Shown here: piece after piece, positions 1 through 6,228 of the stretch
How the letters are laid out: every line of letters starts with the position of its first letter
How positions within the stretch are numbered: position 1 is the stretch's first letter
Source: Defluviicoccus sp.
Lineage (GTDB): Bacteria; Pseudomonadota; Alphaproteobacteria; MPNO01
Assembly (NCBI GenBank): GCA_028821395.1
Contig: JAPPGP010000066.1
Span: 1 to 38,279 of the forward strand
Length of the DNA stretch: 38,279 nt
Direction: 5' to 3'
Translations under genes and position numbers: made by a program
Notes under the pieces: model-generated
The model's input: the letters and a program-made list of their open reading frames with translations, nothing else
What the model was told of the DNA's origin: nothing
Databases searched by the model: none

Positions 1-104
1 GGCGCCAGTTCCGCCGCGACGCCGGCGCCGAGGAGTGGGAGACCAAGGGCGCGGCCGTCGGCGCGGCGGCGGCGAGCGGGGAGGCGGCGGCGGGCCGGGG
101 GTGA
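1..104 (+). CDS. 3' end of an unidentified gene (partial, cut by window start)
   Basis: An open frame read from base 3 runs to a TGA at 102-104 and would encode about 33 C-terminal residues, starting RQFRRDAGAEEWETKG and ending in a low-complexity Ala/Gly-rich tail. The evidence that it is coding is indirect. The same peptide, with few changes and its own in-frame TGA, is encoded again at 763-849, and several of the base differences between the copies are silent. I do not recognise the family; the visible part is too short to assign a function. The gene converges on the frameshifted higA, whose stop is 11 bases further on. Confidence 0.45.
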   Translation, partial: RQFRRDAGAEEWETKGAAVGAAAASGEAAAGRG

Positions 105-105
105 T
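16..105 (+). repeat. 90-bp imperfect direct repeat, copy A (left of higBA)
   Basis: This copy matches 761-850 at about 82 of 90 positions by eye, including a 37-base identical start. It covers the last 29 codons and stop of the truncated gene. The spacing between copies is 745 bases and the interval holds the whole higBA module. The repeat ends 10 bases before the higA stop codon. Confidence 0.85.
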
Positions 106-115
106 CTCCGAAGCT

Positions 116-420
116 CTACGCCGCCGACTGGCGGGGCGTCACGCGCTCGGCGAACTCGCGCCCCGATTCGATCTCCGCCCGGCGAAGCTCCCAGGTCTTC
201 TGCAGGTTCAGCCAGAGCTGCGGCGTCGTCCCGAAATACCGCGCAGCCGCAGCGCAGTGTCCGCGCTTACGCCGCGCTGGCCGTTCAGGATCGTGGTCAC
301 CCGGTTGACCGGGACGCCCAGAACCTTCGAAAGGGCATTGGCCGACAGCCCGAGCTCGTCGAGTTGCTCGCGCAGAATCTCACGCGGATGCACCGGCCTC
401 ATGCCGTTCTTCGCATTCAT
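116..420 (-). pseudogene. higA: HigA-family antitoxin, frameshifted
   Basis: HigA is the DNA-binding antitoxin of type II HigBA modules; it neutralises the HigB RNase and represses the operon. The first about 59 codons give a typical N-terminus (HPREILREQLDELGLSANAL, then an XRE helix-turn-helix up to ADTALRL). The frame then leaves the family sequence. Reading on after a one-base slip near 241-250 restores the family C-terminus (RYFGTTPQLWLNLQKTWELR...) and ends at a TAG at 116-118. The whole span is 305 bases, one short of a multiple of three. As written, the 70-residue product lacks the C-terminal part that normally contacts the toxin. It starts 10 bases after the higB stop with an AAGGG ribosome site. 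A sequencing error cannot be excluded. Confidence 0.85.
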
Positions 421-430
421 CTCGCACCCT

Positions 431-709
431 TCAGTGGTAGTCCACGATCCCCACGTCGCACGGCCCGTCGTCGGTCCCTCGGAAACAGATGCGCCACCGC
501 GCGATTATCCGAATGCCGTGCTGACCCGTGCGGTCGCCGCGCAATGCTTCGAGCCGGTTGCCCGACAACGCGGCGAGGTCGCGCAGTGTCTCCGCACTGT
601 CCGGAAGGGTCAGCCGGCGGGCGGCCCGATAGTCGATTCCGTGAAACGCCGCGACGCGCTGTCCCTCGAAGAAGCGTCGTGTCTTTCGATCCTTGAAGCT
701 CCGTATCAT
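431..709 (-). CDS. higB: HigB-type toxin (RelE/ParE superfamily mRNA interferase)
   Basis: This encodes a complete 92-residue toxin of the RelE/ParE fold, expected to cleave mRNA on the ribosome. It opens with MIRSFKDRKTRRFFEG and ends with the family C-terminus GNRLEALRGDRTGQHGIRI, then WRICFRG and VDYH. Basic and aromatic residues usual for the active face are present. Toxin-first order followed closely by the antitoxin is the hallmark of higBA modules. No Shine-Dalgarno sequence precedes the ATG; a -10-like hexamer lies 8 bases upstream, so the transcript may be almost leaderless. The toxin frame looks intact although its antitoxin is frameshifted, an unstable combination unless the frameshift is an error or another antitoxin covers it. 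Confidence 0.88.
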   Translation of the reverse strand: MIRSFKDRKTRRFFEGQRVAAFHGIDYRAARRLTLPDSAETLRDLAALSGNRLEALRGDRTGQHGIRIIARWRICFRGTDDGPCDVGIVDYH

Positions 710-717
710 CCGCGCGG

Positions 718-745
718 ACTGTAACGTCCGTTACGGCGCGCGCAA
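718..745 (-). promoter_or_regulatory. Candidate higBA promoter
   Basis: On the minus strand a -35-like TTGCGC (740-745) is separated by 16 bases from a -10-like TACAGT (718-723). The predicted start of transcription is within one or two bases of the higB ATG at 709. The match to sigma-70 consensus is moderate (3/6 and 4/6), so the call rests largely on position. Confidence 0.45.
721..734. promoter_or_regulatory. Candidate HigA operator palindrome
   Basis: GTAACG-TC-CGTTAC is a perfect inverted repeat with 6-base arms. It overlaps the candidate -10 box and spacer of the higBA promoter and lies 11 bases upstream of higB. Type II antitoxins of this family autorepress by binding such palindromes over their promoter. 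Binding by HigA is inferred, not shown. Confidence 0.5.
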
Positions 746-760
746 ATGTATCCTGCCGTG

Positions 761-850
761 GCGACGCCGGCGCCGAGGAGTGGGAGACCAAGGGCGCCGC
801 TGTTGGCGCGGCGGCGGCGAGCCGGGAGGCGGCTGCGGGCGGGAGATGAT
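761..850 (+). repeat. 90-bp imperfect direct repeat, copy B (right of higBA)
   Basis: This is the second copy of the repeat at 16-105. In frame 763-849 it still encodes DAGAEEWETKGAAVG and a TGA stop, but no start codon or extended coding frame leads into it, so it is a gene-end fragment rather than a gene. It ends 33 bases before the stop of the minus-strand XRE gene at 883. The rest of the 710-882 gap holds only the higBA control region and nothing else recognisable. Confidence 0.85.
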
Positions 851-882
851 CGTTCTTGCGAAGCGCGTGGCGGGTAAGCGGC

Positions 883-1200
883 TCAGCCGTCGCTGTCCCT
901 GTGGAGCGCCCGGATGACGGCCTCCGGATCCCGATCGATGACCGTCAACAATACGCGGGCCGCGTGGTCGGGGACGCGGCGCCCCTGCTCCCATTCCTGC
1001 AGGGCTCGCACGTCCAGACCGAAGCAGTCCGCGAATTTCTGCCGGCTCAGACGCAGCCGCTTGCGCAGCGCGACAATCCGTTCGGCCGCGGGATCGTCGA
1101 CGATCCGACAGGACAGTTCAGTCTCGCCGCGAACATGGGCGAGAACCTCCCCCAGCGCGGTTTCGAGCTCGCGTCCGAGCCCGCTGCGTTCGGTGGTCAT
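883..1200 (-). CDS. XRE-family regulator, orphan antitoxin-like
   Basis: This encodes a 105-residue protein with a C-terminal helix-turn-helix at about 55-100 (IVALRKRLRLSRQKFADCFG then LDVRALQEWEQGRRVPD). The arrangement resembles NadS/HigA-type antitoxins of the MqsA/NadS class, in which a short N-terminal region precedes the DNA-binding domain. The ATG at 1200 is preferred over the upstream ATG at 1254 because AAGGAG lies 11 bases before it and the upstream start has no ribosome site. Antitoxins of this type normally follow a RelE/HigB-like toxin gene, but the 156 bases upstream (1201-1356) contain none. It could be a leftover antitoxin or an independent regulator. Confidence 0.7.
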   Translation of the reverse strand: MTTERSGLGRELETALGEVLAHVRGETELSCRIVDDPAAERIVALRKRLRLSRQKFADCFGLDVRALQEWEQGRRVPDHAARVLLTVIDRDPEAVIRALHRDSDG

Positions 1201-1295
1201 GCTCCTGTCGTCTCCTTCTTGAACGCGGACAAACTGCGGCATCGCCGCACCCAAATCAACCGGTCCCTTAGCGGCGGGTTCGGCGGACCCGGCCC

Positions 1296-1324
1296 TTGGT
1301 GGTCATGCCGTGCCGTGCTATGCA
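1296..1324 (+). promoter_or_regulatory. Weak candidate promoter for the monooxygenase-like gene
   Basis: TTGGTG (1296-1301) and TATGCA (1319-1324) are separated by 17 bases, 32 bases before the ATG at 1357. Both hexamers match consensus only partly. The rest of the 1201-1356 gap holds nothing recognisable. Confidence 0.25.
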
Positions 1325-1356
1325 AAACTGGCAGGGAACGACCGGGAGACGGGGGG

Positions 1357-2571
1357 ATGGAGGCGGTCACCGACGAGGCGCCGGGCGAAGACGCCTCGAG
1401 CGCCGTTGCCGAGCTCCGGCGGCGCGCCGAGGATGCCGCGGAGGACTTCAGGACCCGGGTCGCCGACGCCGAACGGAACCGTCGAGTTCCGGCCGAGAAC
1501 ATGGCCCGCATCCGCAATTCGGGCCTGCTCCGGGTCATCCAGGCGCGCAGCTGCGGCGGCCACGAGCTGTCGATGCGCGCCCATCTCGACGTGATCTCGG
1601 CGATTGGCGAGGGGTGTTCGTCGACCGCCTGGGTGCTCGGCGTCATGCACGCCCATAGCTGGATGATGGCCCATTTCCCGGGCGAGGCGCGGGACGACGT
1701 CTACGCCGCCGATCCGGACACGATGATCTCCGCAGTGATCGGGCCGCGCGGCAGGGCGGTGCTGAACGGCGACGGGTCGGCGACGCTGAGCGGGTTCTGG
1801 CCGTTCGGCTCGGGCTGCGAGCACGCATCCTGGCTGCTGCTTGGCGCCGAGCTGTACGACGCGGCGGGCGGGATGGTCGACGAGGCCGACTTCTTGGTGC
1901 CGACGAGCGACGTCGACATCCAGGACGACTGGTTCGTCGCCGGCCTCGCGGGCACCGGAAGCTGCTCGATCAAGGTGGACGGGCTCGCCGTGCCGGCGCA
2001 CCGGCGGCTCTCGATCCCGGCCCTGATCGAGGGCAAGACGCCCGGCATGGCGGAGGGCTATGACGGCTGGCTGCACAAGGCCGAGGCGGTTCCGGTACTC
2101 GCGCTCTGCCTGTGCGGCGGCGCGCTCGGGCTCGCCCGGGCGGCGCTCGCCGAGTTCCGCCGCACGGTCCAGGCCAAGCCGGTCGCCTACACGCCGCACA
2201 TCCATTCCGAATGGTCGGCGACCCATATCAAGCTCGGCGAGGCGGCCTCGCTGATCGACGCGGCGCATCTCATGCTCTACCGGGTGGCCGACGACATCGA
2301 CTCCCACGCCCGGTCGGGGACGCCGATGTCGATGGAGATGCGTGCCCGCATACGCATGGACTGCTCGCAGGGGGTGCGGTTCGCGCTCGACGGCGCGGAG
2401 AAGCTGTTCCTGATGGCCGGCGGCTCCAGCCTCGCGCTCAGGAGCCCGCTGCAACAGGCCTCGCGCGACCTGCACGCGATCAACATGCACGGGCTGCTGC
2501 TGCCCGAGGCGAGCGCCGAGCTGTACGGACGGGTGCTGCTCGGGCTGGAACCCAATACGCCCATAATCTAA
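1357..2571 (+). CDS. Acyl-CoA dehydrogenase-fold flavin-dependent monooxygenase-like protein (group D)
   Basis: The 404-residue product has the acyl-CoA dehydrogenase fold: an N-terminal helical domain (about 10-130), a beta domain (about 140-230) and a C-terminal helical bundle (about 250-395). The C-terminal pattern LQQASRDLHAINMHGLLLPE followed by AELYGRVLLGL resembles two-component hydroxylases such as HsaA/HpaB-like enzymes more than true acyl-CoA dehydrogenases, which carry a catalytic Glu in this region. Such enzymes use reduced FMN or FAD from a partner reductase to hydroxylate aromatic or cyclic substrates. No partner reductase is seen next to it. The start at 1357 is chosen because a purine-rich ribosome site lies just upstream; the frame is open further upstream but without family similarity. 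It lies 56 bases before the importer binding-protein gene and may be co-regulated with it. Confidence 0.75.
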   Translation: MEAVTDEAPGEDASSAVAELRRRAEDAAEDFRTRVADAERNRRVPAENMARIRNSGLLRVIQARSCGGHELSMRAHLDVISAIGEGCSSTAWVLGVMHAHSWMMAHFPGEARDDVYAADPDTMISAVIGPRGRAVLNGDGSATLSGFWPFGSGCEHASWLLLGAELYDAAGGMVDEADFLVPTSDVDIQDDWFVAGLAGTGSCSIKVDGLAVPAHRRLSIPALIEGKTPGMAEGYDGWLHKAEAVPVLALCLCGGALGLARAALAEFRRTVQAKPVAYTPHIHSEWSATHIKLGEAASLIDAAHLMLYRVADDIDSHARSGTPMSMEMRARIRMDCSQGVRFALDGAEKLFLMAGGSSLALRSPLQQASRDLHAINMHGLLLPEASAELYGRVLLGLEPNTPII

Positions 2572-2627
2572 GATAAATCAGACATCTGCACTCCGATTCT
2601 CGCAACGAACATCAAGGGGAGGACACG

Positions 2628-3935
2628 ATGACCACGAGCAAGAAGGGAACCGTATCGCGCAGGCGCGCCCTCAAATACGGCGGCGGCGTGTTCGCCGCGG
2701 CCGCGGCGTCGGGCTTCCCGGCGCCCGCCATCCATGCCGCGAGGACGGTGAAGATCGGCTTCGTCAGCCCGCAATCCGGGCCGCTCGCGGCTTTCGGCGA
2801 GGCCGACCGCTTCGTGCTCGCCGACGCGCGCGCGGCGATCGGCGACGGGATCACCATCGGCAAGAAGAAGTATCCGGTCGAGATCATCTCGCGCGATTCG
2901 CAGTCCAACCCCAACCGTGCCGCCGAGGTCGCCGCCGAGCTGATCCTCAAGCACGAGGTCAATCTGATGATCGGCTCGTCGAGCGGCACCACGGTCAACC
3001 CGGTCTCCGACCAGGCCGAGGCCAACGAGGTGCCCTGCGTGACCGCCGACACGCCCTGGCAGATCGTCTATTTCGGCCGCGGCGCCACGCCCGACAAGCC
3101 CTTCAAGTGGACCTACCACTTTTTCTGGGGCTTCGAGGACATGTTCAGCATCTTCATGGACATGTGGGATGCGCTCGGCACCAACAAGAAGATCGGCAGC
3201 CTGATCGAGAACAGCGAGGACGGGGTCAACGGGGGCGATCCCAAGCGCGGCTTCCGGCCGCCGATGGAGGCCCGCGGGTTCGAGTACATCCAGCCGCCGC
3301 TGTTCACCATGGGAAGCCCCGATTTCACCGCCCAGATCGCGGAGTTCAAGAAGCAGGGCGTGGAGATCCTGACCGGCATCGCGACGCCGCCCGACTTCAC
3401 GACCTTCTGGACCCAGGCGGCGCAGCAGGGGCTGATCAAGCAGCTCAAGGCCGGGACCATGGCCAAGGCGCTGCTGTTCCCGCCGGCGGTCGCGGCGCTC
3501 GGCGACCGCGGCCACGGGCTGACCACGGAGGTGTGGTGGTCGTCCTCGCACCCATTCAAGTCCAACCTGACCGGCAAGTCGTCGCGCGAGTTCGCCGATG
3601 CCTATACCGCCAAGACCAAGCGGCAATGGACCCAGCCGCTCGGCTTCAAGCACGCCAATATCGAGGTGGCGATCGACGTCCTGAAGCGCTGCGGCGATCC
3701 CGGCGATTCGAATGCGATCCTGAACGCGATCGAGAACACCAACTACGAATCGATCGTCGGCCCGGTCTCGTGGAAGTTCGGGGACGCGCGCAACCCGGTC
3801 AAGAACGCCTGCCGCACGCCGTTGGTCGGCGGCCAGTGGAAGCGCGGCAAGACGTTCAAGTACGAGCTCGACCTGGTGCATAACGCGCGGGCGCCGGAAA
3901 TTCCGTTGACCGGCAAGCTCGAGTCGCTGAGCTGA
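2628..3935 (+). CDS. Tat-exported substrate-binding protein of a branched-chain amino acid-type ABC importer
   Basis: This 435-residue protein is a periplasmic binding protein of the Leu/Ile/Val-binding type (Peripla_BP_6). A twin-arginine signal is clear: SRRRALK at residues 10-16, a hydrophobic Gly/Ala stretch, and a probable cleavage after AIHA at about 37. The mature part begins with KIGFVSPQSGPLAAFGEADR, the usual first strand and ligand loop of the family. GSSSGTTVNPVSDQAEANEV marks the second segment. A strong ribosome site (AAGGGGAGGA at 2614-2623) fixes the ATG. It heads an operon with two ATPases and two permeases. The ligand cannot be read from sequence; such family members bind amino acids, amides, aromatic acids or other small carboxylates. 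Confidence 0.9.
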   Translation: MTTSKKGTVSRRRALKYGGGVFAAAAASGFPAPAIHAARTVKIGFVSPQSGPLAAFGEADRFVLADARAAIGDGITIGKKKYPVEIISRDSQSNPNRAAEVAAELILKHEVNLMIGSSSGTTVNPVSDQAEANEVPCVTADTPWQIVYFGRGATPDKPFKWTYHFFWGFEDMFSIFMDMWDALGTNKKIGSLIENSEDGVNGGDPKRGFRPPMEARGFEYIQPPLFTMGSPDFTAQIAEFKKQGVEILTGIATPPDFTTFWTQAAQQGLIKQLKAGTMAKALLFPPAVAALGDRGHGLTTEVWWSSSHPFKSNLTGKSSREFADAYTAKTKRQWTQPLGFKHANIEVAIDVLKRCGDPGDSNAILNAIENTNYESIVGPVSWKFGDARNPVKNACRTPLVGGQWKRGKTFKYELDLVHNARAPEIPLTGKLESLS

Positions 3936-3959
3936 GGCGGCTTCGGCGCCGGTGAGGGT

Positions 3960-4064
3960 CCTTCGATACGCCCGTCTGCGGCGGGCTATTCGGGATGAGG
4001 AGAAGTTGGCAGGCCTCGAGCAAACCGCCTTCTCCCGGGTAGGCCCGGCGGGCCGTATCGAGGG
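3960..4064. repeat. Palindromic intergenic repeat
   Basis: The left arm CCTTCGATACGCCC (3960-3973) is mirrored by GGGCCGTATCGAGGG (4050-4064), with an inner hairpin GCCCG/CGGGC at 3970-3986. It fills most of the gap between the binding protein and the first ATPase gene. The sequence resembles the palindromic intergenic elements scattered through many alphaproteobacterial genomes. In RNA it could fold and lower downstream expression relative to the binding protein, a common arrangement in ABC operons. Confidence 0.6.
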
Positions 4065-4076
4065 ACGGCTCGCGCC

Positions 4077-4802
4077 ATGAGCGCGATCCTCTCCGTCGAA
4101 AACCTGTCCAAGAGCTTCGGGTCGCTCCTGGTCGTCGATTCGTTCGACATGGCGCTCGCGGACGGCGAGGCGCTCGGCATCATCGGCCCCAACGGGGCGG
4201 GGAAGAGCACGCTGTTCAACCTGATCACCGGCAGCCTGCCGCCCGACGGCGGCAGGATCGTGTTCGCCGGCGAGGACATCACGCGCCTGCCCGCTCATCT
4301 CCGCTGCCGCGCCGGGATCGGGCGCTCCTACCAGATCCCGCACCCGTTCGGCGGGATGACGGTGTTCGAGAACCTGCTGGTCGGCGGCGCGTTCGGCGCC
4401 GGGCAGTCGGAGGCCGCCTCGTACGGCCACTGCGTCGAGGTGCTGGAACGCACCGGGCTCGCGGCCAAGGCGAACGCGCTGGCCGGCTCGCTGACGCTGC
4501 TGGAGCGCAAGCGGCTCGAGCTCGCCCGGGCGCTGGCCACCCGCCCGCGTGTCCTCCTGCTCGACGAGATCGCCGGCGGGCTGACCGAGCACGAGATCCA
4601 GGAGCTCGTCGCCACCATCGGGGAGATCCGCGGCCACGGCGTTTCCATCGTCTGGGTCGAGCACATCGTGCATGCGCTGATGTCGGTGGTCGACCGGCTG
4701 CTGGTGATCGATTTCGGCCGCAAGCTGGACGAGGGTGACCCCCAGGCGGTGATCGACAACCCCGTCGTGCGCGAGGTCTATCTCGGAATCGCCGTCGAAT
4801 GA
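4077..4802 (+). CDS. livG: ABC transporter ATP-binding protein, LivG type
   Basis: This 241-residue ATPase powers branched-chain amino acid-type import from the cytoplasmic face. The Walker A motif GPNGAGKST is at residues 37-45 and the Walker B motif VLLLDEIAGGL at about 157-167, followed by the switch histidine in WVEHIVHAL. The signature motif is SLTLLERKRLELARAL rather than the usual LSGGQ-like sequence; this variant occurs in a LivG subgroup. The C-terminal RLLVIDFGRKLDEGDP extension is typical of LivG. Its last four bases overlap livF (ATGA), implying translational coupling. The livG symbol denotes the family; the substrate need not be a branched-chain amino acid. Confidence 0.9.
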   Translation: MSAILSVENLSKSFGSLLVVDSFDMALADGEALGIIGPNGAGKSTLFNLITGSLPPDGGRIVFAGEDITRLPAHLRCRAGIGRSYQIPHPFGGMTVFENLLVGGAFGAGQSEAASYGHCVEVLERTGLAAKANALAGSLTLLERKRLELARALATRPRVLLLDEIAGGLTEHEIQELVATIGEIRGHGVSIVWVEHIVHALMSVVDRLLVIDFGRKLDEGDPQAVIDNPVVREVYLGIAVE

Positions 4803-5497
4803 GCCTCCTGGAGATCCGCAACCTCGATGCGTTCTACGGCGATTTCCAGGCGCTGTTCGGTCTCGACTTCGACCTCGACGAGCACGAGACCGTGGCCGCG
4901 ATCGGCGCCAACGGCGCCGGCAAGACGACGCTGCTCCGGGCGATCACCGGCATGGTCGACGCGACCAGCGAGGCGCTCGCCTATCGCGGCGAGAGCATCC
5001 AGTCCCGCGAGGCCGCAGATATCGTGGCGCTGGGGATCGCTATGGTGCCGGAGGGCCGGCGCCTCTTCCCGAGCCTGAGTGTCGAGGAGAACCTGATCAT
5101 CGGCGGCCATTCGGGCAGGCCGGGGCGCTGGTCGCTGGACCGCGTCTACGAGCTGTTCCCGGCGCTGCGCAACCGGCGCGCGGTTCCCGGCACCGCGCTC
5201 AGCGGCGGCGAGCAGCAGATGACGGCGATCGGCCGGGCGTTGATGTCCAACCCCGACCTGATCCTGTTCGACGAGCTCTCGCTCGGCCTCGCCCCCGTGG
5301 TGGTGGGCGAGATCTACGAGGTCTTGCCGGCGATCAAGGCCGAGGGCACCGCCATGGTGGTGGTCGAGCAGGACATCAACCGCGCCCTCGACGTGGCCGA
5401 CCGGGTCTACTGCCTCCAGGAAGGCCGCCTCGCGCTGACCGGCGCGCCCGCGAGCCTGACCCGCGACCGGATCGCGGCGGCCTATTTCGGGACGTGA
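4799..5497 (+). CDS. livF: ABC transporter ATP-binding protein, LivF type
   Basis: This 232-residue protein is the second ATPase of the importer. Motifs are in order: Walker A GANGAGKTT at residues 36-44, signature LSGGEQQM at about 135-142, Walker B LILFDELSLGLAP at about 155-167, and the switch histidine position replaced by Gln in VVEQDINRAL, as is normal for LivF. It overlaps livG by four bases. The two permease genes do not follow directly; two small coiled-coil genes lie between. Confidence 0.92.
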   Translation: MSLLEIRNLDAFYGDFQALFGLDFDLDEHETVAAIGANGAGKTTLLRAITGMVDATSEALAYRGESIQSREAADIVALGIAMVPEGRRLFPSLSVEENLIIGGHSGRPGRWSLDRVYELFPALRNRRAVPGTALSGGEQQMTAIGRALMSNPDLILFDELSLGLAPVVVGEIYEVLPAIKAEGTAMVVVEQDINRALDVADRVYCLQEGRLALTGAPASLTRDRIAAAYFGT

Positions 5498-5537
5498 AAT
5501 CTATTCCTGGTAGAATCACATTTGAGGAAATTCTTCC

Positions 5538-5543
5538 TATACT
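5538..5543 (+). promoter_or_regulatory. -10-like box just before the coiled-coil gene
   Basis: TATACT lies exactly 6 bases before the GTG at 5550, in an AT-rich island (5498-5545) inside very GC-rich DNA. No clear -35 is seen 17 bases upstream. The position would place the transcription start at the first base of the GTG, giving a leaderless message. Confidence 0.4.
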
Positions 5544-5549
5544 GGTCGC

Positions 5550-5906
5550 GTGAGCGCCGAGATCGTCACCATGCTGGGCGGCTTCGCGACGCTGTTCGCG
5601 TCCGGCGGCACGTTCGCGATGTTCATGTTCCGGCTGTTCGTGCGGCTGGAGAGCAGGGTGGATGCCTTGGCGGGCGAGGTCTCCGAGTTGCGCGGCGAGG
5701 TCGTGGATCTGCGTGGCGATCTGACCGCGCTGTCTCGCGAGGTCTCCGAGCTGCGCGGCGATCTGACCGTACTGTCTCGCGAGGTCTCCGAGTTGCGCGG
5801 CGAGGTCGTGGATCTGCGTGGCGGTCTGACCGCACTGTCTCGCGAGGTCTCCGAGCTGCGCGGCGAATTCCGTGGTCGCTTCGGCGCCCAGCCGGCGGTG
5901 GAATGA
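5550..5906 (+). CDS. Small membrane-anchored coiled-coil protein of heptad repeats
   Basis: The 118-residue product has a hydrophobic N-terminus (about 5-32, one membrane segment) and then an almost uninterrupted run of seven-residue units from residue 36. From residue 43 these are EVSELRG, EVVDLRG, DLTALSR, EVSELRG, DLTVLSR, EVSELRG, EVVDLRG, GLTALSR, EVSELRG, EFRGRFG. Hydrophobic residues at two positions per heptad predict a long coiled coil and oligomerisation. The start is a GTG without a ribosome site. It resembles widespread, uncharacterised small proteins that begin with an AEIVTMLG-like peptide followed by a membrane helix and coiled coil. It lies in the importer operon between livF and the permeases; a scaffold or regulatory role is possible but not shown. 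Confidence 0.75.
   Translation: MSAEIVTMLGGFATLFASGGTFAMFMFRLFVRLESRVDALAGEVSELRGEVVDLRGDLTALSREVSELRGDLTVLSREVSELRGEVVDLRGGLTALSREVSELRGEFRGRFGAQPAVE
5676..5885 (+). repeat. 21-bp tandem repeats encoding heptads
   Basis: Ten consecutive 21-base units encode the coiled coil. The 63-base block at 5676-5738 recurs at 5781-5843 with two mismatches, and the block GAGGTCTCCGAG opens four units (5676, 5739, 5781, 5844). The near identity at DNA level, including synonymous sites, indicates recent expansion by slippage or unequal recombination. Confidence 0.9.
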
Positions 5907-6121
5907 TGGTGAACGCCGAGATCGTGACCATGCTGGGTGTCGGTGTGGCCCTTGCACTGTTCATCTGACGCGTATTCGCCTTGCCGGACAAGCGCATGGA
6001 CCGGTTCGAAGACAAGGTCGACGGCTTTGCCGAACGTCTGGCGCGGCTGGAAGGCGCGGTCGATCTGCTGACCAAATTCCTGATCGACCGGGAGCGCGGT
6101 CAACCGGCCACGGCGGAATGA
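5903..6121 (+). pseudogene. Paralogue of the coiled-coil protein with an in-frame TGA
   Basis: The frame opens with an ATG overlapping the stop of the preceding gene (ATGA). It encodes NAEIVTMLGVGVALALFI, close to the N-terminus of its neighbour, then meets a TGA at 5966-5968. The same frame continues without further stops to the TGA at 6119-6121, giving RVFALPDKRMDRFEDKVDGF and a short coiled coil ending in QPATAE. The membrane segment and coiled coil are therefore split. A single TGG-to-TGA change would explain it. The downstream part could start separately at the ATG at 5996 (41 residues). No sign of a selenocysteine element was seen. Confidence 0.7.
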
Positions 6122-6216
6122 CCGTGTAGCCGATGGCCCGGCCCGCCGCCGGCTGAAATTCGCACGGGCTCATAGTCCCCGGGAACGCGAAGCGCGCGCG
6201 GCCGGGCCTCTCTCGC

Positions 6217-6222
6217 TATGCT
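6217..6222 (+). promoter_or_regulatory. -10-like box just before livH
   Basis: TATGCT ends 6 bases before the livH ATG at 6229, and no ribosome binding site is present in between or upstream. No -35 match is seen 17 bases further up. It may give a leaderless livH message independent of livGF. Confidence 0.35.
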
Positions 6223-6228
6223 CTGCCG

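Noticed and set aside
35..724. A 229-codon plus-strand frame over higBA
   Set aside because: It runs opposite a recognisable toxin and antitoxin, and its start lies within the repeated gene end in another frame.
2568..4673. A 701-codon open frame on minus across the binding-protein and livG genes
   Set aside because: It spans two genes and an intergenic repeat without any recognisable domain, and codon-position bias fits the plus-strand genes.
5676..5885. Regular repeats considered as a CRISPR array
   Set aside because: Units are contiguous 21-bp coding heptads without spacers; they are coiled-coil codons.
5966..5968. TGA read as selenocysteine
   Set aside because: No SECIS-like hairpin was seen just after it, the paralogue has no Cys or Sec there, and the protein has no redox fold.
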